Shown here one piece after another: positions 56,447 through 64,000 of a stretch of DNA of 64,000 nucleotides; position 1 is the first letter of the stretch; each line of letters starts with the position of its first letter. This DNA comes from Candidatus Baltobacteraceae bacterium (GTDB taxonomy: Bacteria; Vulcanimicrobiota; Vulcanimicrobiia; Vulcanimicrobiales; Vulcanimicrobiaceae). The translations under genes and the position numbers were made by a program. The stretch is from positions 124,001 through 188,000 of the forward strand of contig DASXGW010000001.1 of the NCBI GenBank assembly GCA_036488875.1, in the 5' to 3' direction. The notes beneath the pieces were generated by a model, which was not told where the DNA came from, ran no database searches, and saw only the letters and a program-made list of their open reading frames with translations.

Positions 56447-57729
56447 TGGATACACGGGAAGCCGACCGTCAGGTTATCGAGAAGCCGCCGGTCAAAGGGA
56501 CCAACGGCTCGGCGGCTCAGGCGCCCGAAGCGCGCGCCGACCAGGCGGATGGCGAAAAGCAAAGCGGATCGGGTCGGCGGCTCGTCTTCATCGCGGGTGG
56601 CGTCGTGGCCGTCATCCTATTACTCGTCTTCGGGATCCCGTGGCTGTCGTACGCGCTGTCGCACCAAGGCACCGACGATGCCCGCGTCGACGCCGACGTC
56701 GTTGCCGTCACGAGCAAAATCCCCGAGCGAATCAATCGGATTTTGGTCAACACCAACCAGCAGGTTCGTAAGGGCCAGCTGCTGGTCGTGCTCGACAACA
56801 AGGACGAGCTCGCGAAACTCTCGCAGGCACAGGCGCAGTACGATCTGGCGCTCGCGAATCAACGCACGCTGACCTTGCAGAACCAAGGCGGCGTGACGGC
56901 GGCCGGGGGAACCGTGGGCACGCAAGAGGCGCAAGTTCCGGTCGCGCAATCGGGCGTGCAGCAAGCGCAATCGCAGCTGCAGGTCGCGGTCTCGCAAGTT
57001 CCGGCCGCGCAGCAGTCGTACGCGAAGGCTCAGGCCGATTACAACCGTACCGCGTCGCTGGTTGCCAGCGGCGACGAGGCGGCACAGCAGCTCGACACCG
57101 CGCGCGCAAACCAAGCGCAAGCTGCGGCTCAACTGCAAACGGCCAAGGATCAAGTTTCCGCCGCGCAAGCCAGCGTCGCCGCCGCTCAGTCGCGCGTCGG
57201 CGCGGCCGTAGCCGGCGTGACGTCGGCCCAAGGCGGCCTGACGACCGCGCAGGGCAAGCTGCAGCAGTCGGCCGATCCCAGTCAAGTCGAAGCCGCCAAG
57301 GCGCAGCTCGATCTGGCCAAGCAGAATTTGGCGGACACGCGCATCGCGTCCGCGATCGACGGCTACGTCGGCGAGAAGAACGTCGAGGTCGGTCAAACGG
57401 TCGGCGCGGGTGCGAGCTTGATGACCTTGATTCCGAATCACATTTACATCACGGCGAACTACAAAGAAACGCAGATGGGCAACATGCGCGTGGGACAGCC
57501 GGTCGATATCAAAGTCGACGCGTATAAAGGCGTGACGTTCCACGGACACGTGGAATCGATCAATCCGGCGTCGCAGAACACCTACGCGCTCGTGCCGGCG
57601 CAAAACGCCACCGGCAACTTCGTGAAGGTGACGCAGCGCATCCCCGTCCGCATCTCGATCGACGACCCTCGATCCGACATGCCGTTGCGGCCCGGAATGA
57701 GCGTCGAGACTTCAGTTAAAGTCAAATAG
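56446..57729 (+). CDS. EmrA/HlyD-type membrane fusion protein
   Basis: A 427-aa periplasmic adaptor: cytoplasmic lead of about 50 residues, one membrane span (about 50-72), then a lipoyl half (VDADVVAVTSKIPERI, VRKGQLLVVLD), a long Ala/Gln-rich coiled coil (about 125-290) and the second lipoyl/beta-barrel half (IDGYVGEKNVEVGQTV, PLRPGMSVETSVKV). The start is the ATG at 56446 overlapping the tetR stop. It links the EmrB-type pump to a TolC channel. Confidence 0.94.
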   Translation: MDTREADRQVIEKPPVKGTNGSAAQAPEARADQADGEKQSGSGRRLVFIAGGVVAVILLLVFGIPWLSYALSHQGTDDARVDADVVAVTSKIPERINRILVNTNQQVRKGQLLVVLDNKDELAKLSQAQAQYDLALANQRTLTLQNQGGVTAAGGTVGTQEAQVPVAQSGVQQAQSQLQVAVSQVPAAQQSYAKAQADYNRTASLVASGDEAAQQLDTARANQAQAAAQLQTAKDQVSAAQASVAAAQSRVGAAVAGVTSAQGGLTTAQGKLQQSADPSQVEAAKAQLDLAKQNLADTRIASAIDGYVGEKNVEVGQTVGAGASLMTLIPNHIYITANYKETQMGNMRVGQPVDIKVDAYKGVTFHGHVESINPASQNTYALVPAQNATGNFVKVTQRIPVRISIDDPRSDMPLRPGMSVETSVKVK

Positions 57730-57741
57730 CGAGAACCGGAG

Positions 57742-59259
57742 ATGGAACAAAGCGTGGCCGAAATCGGCCTGCGCAGGGTGATCGTTAGCCTCGCGGTCAT
57801 CGCGGCCACCCTGCTGGAGATCATCGACACCACGATCGTCAACGTCGCGCTGCCGAACATTCAGGGAAACTTCGGCGTCGCAGTCGATCAGGGCGCGTGG
57901 ATCGTCACCGGATACATCATCGCCAACGTCATCGTCATCCCGATCACGCCGTGGCTGGCGGCGCGCTTCGGCCGGCGCCAGTACTTCTTCGCATCGATCG
58001 TCATCTTCACGATCGCGTCGCTGATGTGCGGTCTCTCGGGGAGCTTCGGACAACTCGTCTTCTGGCGCATTATCCAGGGTCTGGGCGGCGGGGGATTGAT
58101 CTCGACGTCGCAAGCGATTCTGCGCGACACGTACACGCTAAAAGAGCAGGGTAGGGCGCAAGGCATCTTCGCGATGGGCGTGATCGTCGGACCGGCACTC
58201 GGCCCCGTCCTCGGCGGCTGGATCACCGATAACTGGAACTGGCACTGGTGTTTCTTCATCAACTTACCCGTCGGGGTTGCGGCGGCGACGTTGATTTGGC
58301 TTTACCTGCGCAATCCGTCGGAACCGCAAAAGAAGCCGCTCGATTGGATCGGTTTGGGACTGCTCGCGCTCGGTCTGGGATCGATGCAGTACGTTCTCGA
58401 CCAAGGACAACAGTACGATTGGTTCGACGACGCCAATATCCGGTTGTTTACCGCGGTTTCGGTAGCCGGACTTGGGGCGTTCGTTTGGTGGACCCTGCGT
58501 TCGGTCAAGCCGGTCGTGGATCTGCACGTGCTGCGCCTGCGCCAAGTCGCCGCCGGCAGCGTGCTGGGTGCCATACTCGGCGTCAGCCTGTACGGCTCGA
58601 TTCTCGTGCTGCCGCAATACTTGCAAAATTCGCTCGGCTTCACTGCCACGCTTTCGGGCTTGACGATGCTGGTGCGCGCGGTATCCATCATGGTCTTTAC
58701 GCCGATCACCGCGGCGCTGGCCGGGCGCGGCGTCATCGATCCGCGCGTGTCGACGGCGGTCGGGTTCGTGCTGCTCGGCGTTTCGAACTGGATCCTCGCC
58801 GGCGTCACCACGCCCGAGACGCAGTTCGGCACGCTGGTCGCATCGCTGATTCTCAGCGGCATCGGCTTGTCGCAGATCTTCGTGCCGCTCTCGATCGCGG
58901 TGCTCGGCGGCGTGCCCGACAAAGAGGTTCCGGCAACGTCGGCGTTTTTCAATCTGTCGCGTCAAGTGGGCGGCAGCATCGCTACGGCCGTGCTCGTGAC
59001 CTTACTCGTTCGCGGAACGACGCTTCATCAGACGGAGCTGGCCGCGACGCAGACCTTGGCGCACGCGCCGACCGCTCAGTACCTTCAGACCGACGGTTCG
59101 CCGACGTCGCAAATCGAATTGGGTAACTTGGTGGCAGGGCAAGCCGCCGTGCAATCCTACGCAGACACGTCGCGCTGGGTGGCGATCATCACGATCGCGC
59201 TGACACCACTGGTACTGCTGCTCAATAAGCCGCGTCTCGGGCTCGTTGCCGCGGAGTAG
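57742..59259 (+). CDS. EmrB/QacA-type MFS drug exporter (DHA2 family)
   Basis: A 505-aa transporter with 14 predicted membrane spans. DTTIVNVALPNI (TM1 motif of DHA2 pumps), GYIIANVIVIPITPWLAARFGRR (motif A) and GPALGPVLGGWI (motif C, antiporter) are clear. It should export hydrophobic or anionic compounds in exchange for protons. The gene follows the adaptor gene by 12 bp and precedes two TolC genes, giving a complete tripartite system. Confidence 0.95.
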   Translation: MEQSVAEIGLRRVIVSLAVIAATLLEIIDTTIVNVALPNIQGNFGVAVDQGAWIVTGYIIANVIVIPITPWLAARFGRRQYFFASIVIFTIASLMCGLSGSFGQLVFWRIIQGLGGGGLISTSQAILRDTYTLKEQGRAQGIFAMGVIVGPALGPVLGGWITDNWNWHWCFFINLPVGVAAATLIWLYLRNPSEPQKKPLDWIGLGLLALGLGSMQYVLDQGQQYDWFDDANIRLFTAVSVAGLGAFVWWTLRSVKPVVDLHVLRLRQVAAGSVLGAILGVSLYGSILVLPQYLQNSLGFTATLSGLTMLVRAVSIMVFTPITAALAGRGVIDPRVSTAVGFVLLGVSNWILAGVTTPETQFGTLVASLILSGIGLSQIFVPLSIAVLGGVPDKEVPATSAFFNLSRQVGGSIATAVLVTLLVRGTTLHQTELAATQTLAHAPTAQYLQTDGSPTSQIELGNLVAGQAAVQSYADTSRWVAIITIALTPLVLLLNKPRLGLVAAE

Positions 59260-59272
59260 AAGGGGAAATCAC

Positions 59273-61063
59273 GTGAAAACCGTTCGACCGATACTTGCCA
59301 GCATTGCTTTGCTCTCCGCCTTTGCGGCCGTGCTGCCGCTGCAGCCGGCGCTCGCACGCGGCTCGACGCCGCGCGCGACGATACCGACGCCGGTGCCGTC
59401 GCCGATTCTGCCGGCCGTGCCGACGGTGGCTCCCGGCTACGCCGCACCGCAAGTCGCGCCGAGCACCGCGAATATTATCGGCGTCACGCAGCAGCCGTTT
59501 GTCGGCATCTCGCTGCAAGACGCGGTCGCGATGGCATTGGTGAAGAATCCCGACCTCGCCGTCTCGGCGTCGAACACGAAGATCGCGCGCTTCCAAATCG
59601 TTGAAGCGAAGGGTCCGTTCGACGTGCGGTTTATCGTCGAACCGTCGACGAGCTTTAGCGTGCAGCCGCCGTTGACGCTGTTTGGCGGAGGTCCGCCGCA
59701 GGACGTCGTGCCCGGCTCGTCTCCGGGACCCGGCTACGTGACCCAGCACCAGTATGGATGGCAGTACGGCGTGGGCGGTCAAACGATCAACGGTACGCAG
59801 TACTCGGCGGGCATCCAGCAGGAACGTACGTACAATAACACCGTGCTCGATACGTTCAATCCGTACTATCTGGCTTCGCTGAACCTCTCCGTAACGCAGC
59901 CGTTGCTGAAAAACTTTGGGATGAACGCTGCGAAGCGCCAGTATAAGCTCTCAATCGTCAATCAAGATGCCGCCACCGCACAAGCCTTGATCGATGCCTC
60001 GAACACGATCTCGCAGGTTGAGGACGCTTATTGGAATCTCGTATCGGCGTGGCGCAACGTGGCCATTCAGGAGGACGCGCTCAAAGATGCCGTAGCGCAG
60101 CAGGGCAGCAACGTCCGCCTCGCGCGCAAAGGCGCGGCGGCGCCGATCGACGCCGTGGAATCGTCGACGCAAGTCGCCCAGTTTCAAGATCAGGTCTTTT
60201 CCGCGCTGCAGAGCGTATCCGAGCTGCAAAACCAGCTCAAAGCTCTCGTCGTTACCGATTCGGGCGACCCGATTTGGACGGCAAATTTGGTGCCGACCTC
60301 CTCGGTGTTGCAACTACCGAGCGCGGCGGATCTCGGCACGATCGTCACCGTCGCCGATCACAATCGGCCCGAGGTGCGTCAGGCCAAGGACAAGAACGAC
60401 CAGGCAGCCATCGACCGCGCCTACGCTCGCAATCAGTCGCTTCCGCAGGCCGATCTCAGCGCGCAATATCAAAGCAATGGATTTGCCGGGCTCTTAGCGC
60501 CGCAGCCGCCGATACTGGGATTGTTTTGCGGCGGTACGTGTCCAACGCCGCCGCCGCACACGCAAGGCGGGATGGCGTATGCCTATCACAATCTGTGGGC
60601 AGGGCTGTTCCCAACCCTCAATCTCAACTTCACGGTGAGTTTCCCGCTGCAGAACAACGTCGCCAACGGCCTCAAAGGGCAAGCCGCCGAAGAAGAGTAT
60701 CAGGCGCGCGTATTGACCGAGGGCGTCAACGAGCGAATCTCGTTTGAAGCGCGCAACGCACTGCAGTCGTATCAGTCGGCCCTCTCGCGTCTCAACGCCG
60801 CGCGCCAAGGCCGCGAAGCAGCCGAGCAAGTCTACGCGTCGGAACTGCGCAAGTTCAAGAATGGTACGTCGACGACGTTTCTCGTATTGCAGCGTCAGGT
60901 CGAGCTCAATCAGGCGCGCGGGCGCGAGCTGCTCGCGCAGACCGATCTGAATAAATCGGTCGTCGAGCTCGATCGCGTGGAAGGAACCATCTTGACGAAC
61001 AACGGCGTGGACCTCAAGACGCTGGGCTCGCAAGCGCTGGCAACGTCACCCTCGAAAAAGTAA
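59273..61063 (+). CDS. TolC-family outer-membrane efflux protein, copy 1
   Basis: About 596 aa with a signal peptide ending after ALA near residue 23. Two outer-membrane efflux repeats (about 75-330 and 350-580): TISQVEDAYWNLVSAWRNVAIQ and YQSALSRLNAARQGREAAEQVY form the alpha-helical barrel. A Cys pair lies in the second loop (LFCGGTCPTPPP). GTG at 59273 has AGGGG 8 bp upstream. Strongly similar along its whole length to the next gene. Confidence 0.93.
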   Translation: MKTVRPILASIALLSAFAAVLPLQPALARGSTPRATIPTPVPSPILPAVPTVAPGYAAPQVAPSTANIIGVTQQPFVGISLQDAVAMALVKNPDLAVSASNTKIARFQIVEAKGPFDVRFIVEPSTSFSVQPPLTLFGGGPPQDVVPGSSPGPGYVTQHQYGWQYGVGGQTINGTQYSAGIQQERTYNNTVLDTFNPYYLASLNLSVTQPLLKNFGMNAAKRQYKLSIVNQDAATAQALIDASNTISQVEDAYWNLVSAWRNVAIQEDALKDAVAQQGSNVRLARKGAAAPIDAVESSTQVAQFQDQVFSALQSVSELQNQLKALVVTDSGDPIWTANLVPTSSVLQLPSAADLGTIVTVADHNRPEVRQAKDKNDQAAIDRAYARNQSLPQADLSAQYQSNGFAGLLAPQPPILGLFCGGTCPTPPPHTQGGMAYAYHNLWAGLFPTLNLNFTVSFPLQNNVANGLKGQAAEEEYQARVLTEGVNERISFEARNALQSYQSALSRLNAARQGREAAEQVYASELRKFKNGTSTTFLVLQRQVELNQARGRELLAQTDLNKSVVELDRVEGTILTNNGVDLKTLGSQALATSPSKK

Positions 61064-61141
61064 ACGCGCGTCACGCGCACCGCTAAAGAAGGGCACGGCG
61101 GCGTTCGAGCGTAGGAAAGTCCGATAGTAGGAGGACCCCAC

Positions 61142-63004
61142 GTGAACGTTGCACGGCCCTTTGTTCTTTCGGCATGTCTCGCCGTCGTCGTATCGACCTT
61201 AACGCCGCTCGCGCCGGCCGGTGCGCAGGATAGCGCGCCTTACCCGACGCCGGCAACGTTGCCGATGCTTCCGCCGGTGCCGACCGTTGCACCGGGCTAC
61301 CGGAGGCCAAAAACGAAGCCGTCGCCGGCACACATCGTCGGCGTGGCGCAACCTTTCGTCGGCATCTCGCTGCAAGACGTGATCGGAATGGCGCTCCTGA
61401 AGAATCCGAATCTCGCCGTGTCGGTCTCGAACTCGCACATCGCCCGCTACCAGATCGTGCAAGCGAAGGCGCCGTTCGATATGCAGTTTCGCGTCGAGCC
61501 CTCCTCGAGTTTTCAAGTAACACCGCCGACGAATCTGTTTGCTGGGGGTCCTCCGATCGACTGCGTCTCGACACTACAGAACCTTTGCGGCCCCAACAAC
61601 GTCTTCACGCATCAGTCAGGGTTCCAGTACGGGCTCGGCGGTCAAACGAAGGCCGGAACGCAGTATTCTGCCGGCATCCAGCAGCAGCGCGTGTATAACA
61701 ACACCGGTTTCAACTTCTTCGACCCTTATTACTTGGCGTCGCTCAACGTATCGGTCTCGCAGCCGCTGTTGAAGAACTTCGGCATGAACGCCGGCAACCG
61801 CCAACTGAGGCTGGCGCTCATCAACGAAGACTCCGCGGCGGCACAATCACTCATCGATACATCCAATACGCTGTCGCAAGTGGAGCAAGCGTATTGGAGT
61901 CTCGTCGCGGCCTGGCGTAACGTCGCGATTCAAGAAGATGCGCTCAAGGATGCGGTAACGCAGCAGAACAGCAACGTTCGCTTACTGCATAATGGCTACG
62001 CGTCGCGCGTGGACGTCGTGCAAGTGTCGACGCAAGTTGCAACGTTCCGAGATCAAGTCTACTCTGCGCTCGAGAACGTCGCGGATTTGCAAAACGACTT
62101 GAAGGCGCTCGTCGTCACCGATCCCGACGATCCGATATGGAAGGCCAACCTCGTGCCCACGCAGTCGGTCCTCGACCTTCCGAGCGCCGAGGACCTGGAC
62201 GCGATCGTCGCCGCAGCTAAGCAAAACCGCCCGGAGGTCCGTCAAGTCGCCGACAAACAGCGCGAAGCCGACGTCGATCGCGCTTACGCGCGAAACCAGG
62301 CTTTACCGCAGGCCGACCTAAATGCGCAGTATATGAGCAACGGCTTCGCCGGGTTGCTCGCCCCGCAATCTCAGTTCCAGCGGCTCTTGTGCGGCCTCCC
62401 CGGATTCGAATCTGGGACTGGGGGCAGCAGTAGCGACGCTAGAGTCGTGTTCAAGAACTGTCCGACCCCTCCACCTCATTCGCAAGGCATCATGGCTTAC
62501 GCGTATCACAATCTTTGGGCGGCGCTCTATCCCAGTTTCAACATCAATCTTACCGTGAGCTTTCCGCTGCAGAACGATCTCGCGAACGGGCTACGCGGCC
62601 AAGCGGCCGAGGAAGAACGCCAGGCGAAGATTCTGAAGGACGCGATTGCGGAGCGCATCTCGTACGAGGCGCGTAACGCGCTGCAGCGTTACGATTCGGC
62701 CCTGTCACGACTCGATGCGGCCGGCGACGCGCGCGAGGCCGCCGAGCACGTCTATGCCAGCGAGTTACGCAGGTTCCACGACGGCCAATCGACGACGTTC
62801 CTCGTATTGCAGCGCGAGGTGCAGCTCAACGAGGCTCGCGGCCGCGAGCTGCTCGCACAGACCGATCTCAATAAGTCGGTCGTCGAGCTGCAGCGCGTCG
62901 AAGGCACGATCCTCACCAACAACGGCGTCGATTTGAAGACGATGGGCTCGCAAGCGCTCGCAACGGCGCCTCCGTCGCCGGCCGCAGGCGAAAAGCAGCG
63001 ATGA
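61142..63004 (+). CDS. TolC-family outer-membrane efflux protein, copy 2
   Basis: A 620-aa paralogue of the preceding protein; the C-terminal block LLAQTDLNKSVVEL is identical and VEGTILTNNGVDLKT is shared. Differences concentrate in two exposed loops: an extra Cys pair (IDCVSTLQNLCG) and a longer Gly/Ser loop between Cys residues near 418-440. GTG start with AGGAGG 8 bp upstream. Overlaps the cupin gene by 4 bp. Confidence 0.93.
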   Translation: MNVARPFVLSACLAVVVSTLTPLAPAGAQDSAPYPTPATLPMLPPVPTVAPGYRRPKTKPSPAHIVGVAQPFVGISLQDVIGMALLKNPNLAVSVSNSHIARYQIVQAKAPFDMQFRVEPSSSFQVTPPTNLFAGGPPIDCVSTLQNLCGPNNVFTHQSGFQYGLGGQTKAGTQYSAGIQQQRVYNNTGFNFFDPYYLASLNVSVSQPLLKNFGMNAGNRQLRLALINEDSAAAQSLIDTSNTLSQVEQAYWSLVAAWRNVAIQEDALKDAVTQQNSNVRLLHNGYASRVDVVQVSTQVATFRDQVYSALENVADLQNDLKALVVTDPDDPIWKANLVPTQSVLDLPSAEDLDAIVAAAKQNRPEVRQVADKQREADVDRAYARNQALPQADLNAQYMSNGFAGLLAPQSQFQRLLCGLPGFESGTGGSSSDARVVFKNCPTPPPHSQGIMAYAYHNLWAALYPSFNINLTVSFPLQNDLANGLRGQAAEEERQAKILKDAIAERISYEARNALQRYDSALSRLDAAGDAREAAEHVYASELRRFHDGQSTTFLVLQREVQLNEARGRELLAQTDLNKSVVELQRVEGTILTNNGVDLKTMGSQALATAPPSPAAGEKQR

Positions 63005-63357
63005 ACGACGTTATTCTCAAACGCTTCGAAAGCCCGGATGAAGTTCGCACCTTCGACAAGGGGAAATTCGAAGTCGTGAACGCCGGAGGCATGACGATCG
63101 GACGCGCGACCTACGAACCGGGTTGGAAATGGTCGGTCGACGTCGGCGCGGCATTAGGAAAGAAGAGCTGCGACGTGGAGCACGTCGGCATCGTCGTTTC
63201 GGGGCGTGCAACTGCTGCCATGGACGACGGAACCATCGTCGAGATGCGCGCGGGCGACATCTTTTATATCGCGCCCGGCCACGATAGCTGGGTCGTCGGC
63301 GACGAGCCCTACGTCTCGCTGCACCTCATGGGCGCGGGAGCCTACGCGAAGCATTAG
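63001..63357 (+). CDS. Small cupin-domain protein
   Basis: A 118-aa single-domain cupin. EPGWKWSVDVG, the metal-site-like CDVEHVGIVVSGRATAAMDDG (His and Glu partly kept) and IAPGHDSWVVGDEP match the two cupin motifs. Possible roles are a small-molecule sensor or a modifying enzyme. It is the last gene of the efflux operon (ATGA overlap with the second TolC gene), which suggests it handles or senses the exported compound; this is inference. Confidence 0.85.
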   Translation: MNDVILKRFESPDEVRTFDKGKFEVVNAGGMTIGRATYEPGWKWSVDVGAALGKKSCDVEHVGIVVSGRATAAMDDGTIVEMRAGDIFYIAPGHDSWVVGDEPYVSLHLMGAGAYAKH

Positions 63358-63368
63358 CCTTACGGGCG

Positions 63369-63402
63369 TTGATAAAAGCTAACTAGTCTGATAGACTAGT
63401 CT
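63369..63402 (+). promoter_or_regulatory. Antitoxin promoter with overlapping palindrome
   Basis: A promoter TTGATA (63369) - 17 bp - TAGACT (63392) is overlapped by the inverted repeat ACTAGTCT (63382-63389) / AGACTAGT (63393-63400). ACTAGTCT recurs at 63395-63402. The arrangement fits autorepression by the antitoxin-toxin complex. Confidence 0.7.
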
Positions 63403-63403
63403 C

Positions 63404-63643
63404 ATGAAGCAGGTGGGTGTTTTCGAAGCTAAGACGCATTTTTCGGCGCTTATCGACGATGCAGTCGCGGGGAAGCGCACCATCATAACGCGCAACGGAA
63501 AGCCGGTTGCGGAGCTCCGTCCCATCGAAGGTAACCAGCGCGCACGCGCGCGCTTGGCGCTAGAGCGAATTCGCGCACTCAGCGAGGACCTAGAGGGGGC
63601 GCCGATTAGCGCCAGGGAGCTGATCGACGAGGGCCGCCGTTGA
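63404..63643 (+). CDS. Phd/YefM-family antitoxin
   Basis: A 79-aa protein. The opening VGVFEAKTHFSALIDDA and RTIITRNGKPVAELRP are the Phd/YefM DNA-binding N-terminus; the charged tail (EDLEGAPISARELIDEGRR) is the toxin-neutralising part. The start is ATG at 63404. The toxin gene overlaps by 4 bp. Confidence 0.93.
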   Translation: MKQVGVFEAKTHFSALIDDAVAGKRTIITRNGKPVAELRPIEGNQRARARLALERIRALSEDLEGAPISARELIDEGRR

Positions 63644-64000
63644 TCGTCATCGACGCATCCACTGTCGTCGCTCGCGCCCTCAAGGATGAGAATAGCGAGC
63701 ACGCCGACATCGCGCTATCGTGTGCCGCCGATCATGGCGCGTTCGTTCCCGGCAACTTCCAAACGGAAATTGTCAACGCCCTCATCAAAGCCGAGCGGCG
63801 AGGCCGGCTCGACGAGCTAAAGAGCGGACTGATCTTGTCCGAGATTGCCAAGCTCCCGCTGCAGACCCTGTCTCCGGATCCGCACACGATTTTAGCGGCA
63901 GCACGAACGCACGGTTTGACCGCATACGATGCGGCATACCTTGCGCTAGCGATGGAAAAGCGGTGCCCTCTGGCGACGGTTGACGCCGTCCTCGCTGCTG
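63640..64000 (+). CDS. vapC: PIN-domain toxin (VapC-like), partial at window edge
   Basis: A TTG start overlaps the antitoxin stop (TTGA). The visible 120 residues open with VIDASTVVARAL (first catalytic Asp), then FQTEIVNALIKAERRG (Glu), TAYDAAYLALA (third acid) and TVDAVLAA (fourth acid). PIN toxins are Mg-dependent RNases that cut tRNA or rRNA. Only the last few residues should lie beyond the window. Confidence 0.9.
   Translation, partial: MIVIDASTVVARALKDENSEHADIALSCAADHGAFVPGNFQTEIVNALIKAERRGRLDELKSGLILSEIAKLPLQTLSPDPHTILAAARTHGLTAYDAAYLALAMEKRCPLATVDAVLAA

Overview
The window is high-GC, densely packed chromosomal DNA from a diderm (outer-membrane) bacterium. The evidence for two membranes is a 1312-residue TonB-dependent receptor with a carboxypeptidase-like regulatory domain, two TolC-type channels beside an EmrAB-type pump, several lipoproteins and LolA-like exported proteins. 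This style (TonB receptors of this build, many Pro/Ser/Thr-rich exported proteins, actinobacterial-looking acyl-CoA carboxylase genes in a diderm) makes me favour an uncultured lineage such as Candidatus Eremiobacterota (WPS-2). That is an inference; there is no rRNA or universal marker here to prove it.

Layout. 1-530: right end of a broken IS200/IS605-type tnpB. 565-4369: lipoprotein with a dead M23-like domain, alpha/beta hydrolase, membrane diguanylate cyclase and a small exported protein. 4448-8912: histidine kinase, CheY-like regulator and a REC-PAS-GGDEF-EAL protein in one operon. 8909-12824: M1 aminopeptidase homologue lacking catalytic residues, and an exported aspartyl protease. 12823-20997: peptidoglycan-recycling operon (ABC ATPase, NagZ, serine hydrolase, AnmK, BadF-type sugar kinase, MurQ, DUF4127), followed by MarC. 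21705-23678: exported tandem-repeat protein rich in Tyr, Gly, Pro and Gln. 23726-30785 (minus strand): propionyl/methylmalonyl-CoA module with fabI and a DsrE-like exported protein. 30854-35967: thioesterase, DUF59 protein, ClpC and small unknowns. 36138-38472 (minus): MaoC-like hydratase and methionine-salvage genes mtnC, mtnD, mtnB. 38521-41243: exported protein and WYL regulator. 41244-41580: the only long non-coding gap, with RNA-like stems, a 49-bp palindrome and three phased DnaA-box-like sites. 41581-52911: histidine utilisation (hutH, hutU, hutI, probable hutF) interleaved with a methyltransferase and the TonB receptor. 52893-54832: aminotransferase and class A beta-lactamase-like protein. 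54913-63357: STAS protein, LolA-like protein, TetR, EmrA, EmrB, TolC, TolC and cupin in one run. 63404-64000: Phd/VapC-type toxin-antitoxin pair cut by the window edge.

How the parts work together. The recycling operon should release GlcNAc and anhydro-MurNAc from muropeptides and convert them to GlcNAc-6-phosphate. The carboxylase, epimerase and mutase form the route from propionyl-CoA to succinyl-CoA. The hut genes degrade histidine towards glutamate. The kinase and GGDEF/EAL genes form a signalling set that probably sets c-di-GMP level.

The most unusual observation is a pair of 66-bp palindromic repeats (26087-26152 and 27573-27638). Each lies in frame inside a different carboxylase subunit gene and adds the same 22-residue segment to each protein. 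This resembles the protein-coding palindromic elements known from Rickettsia.
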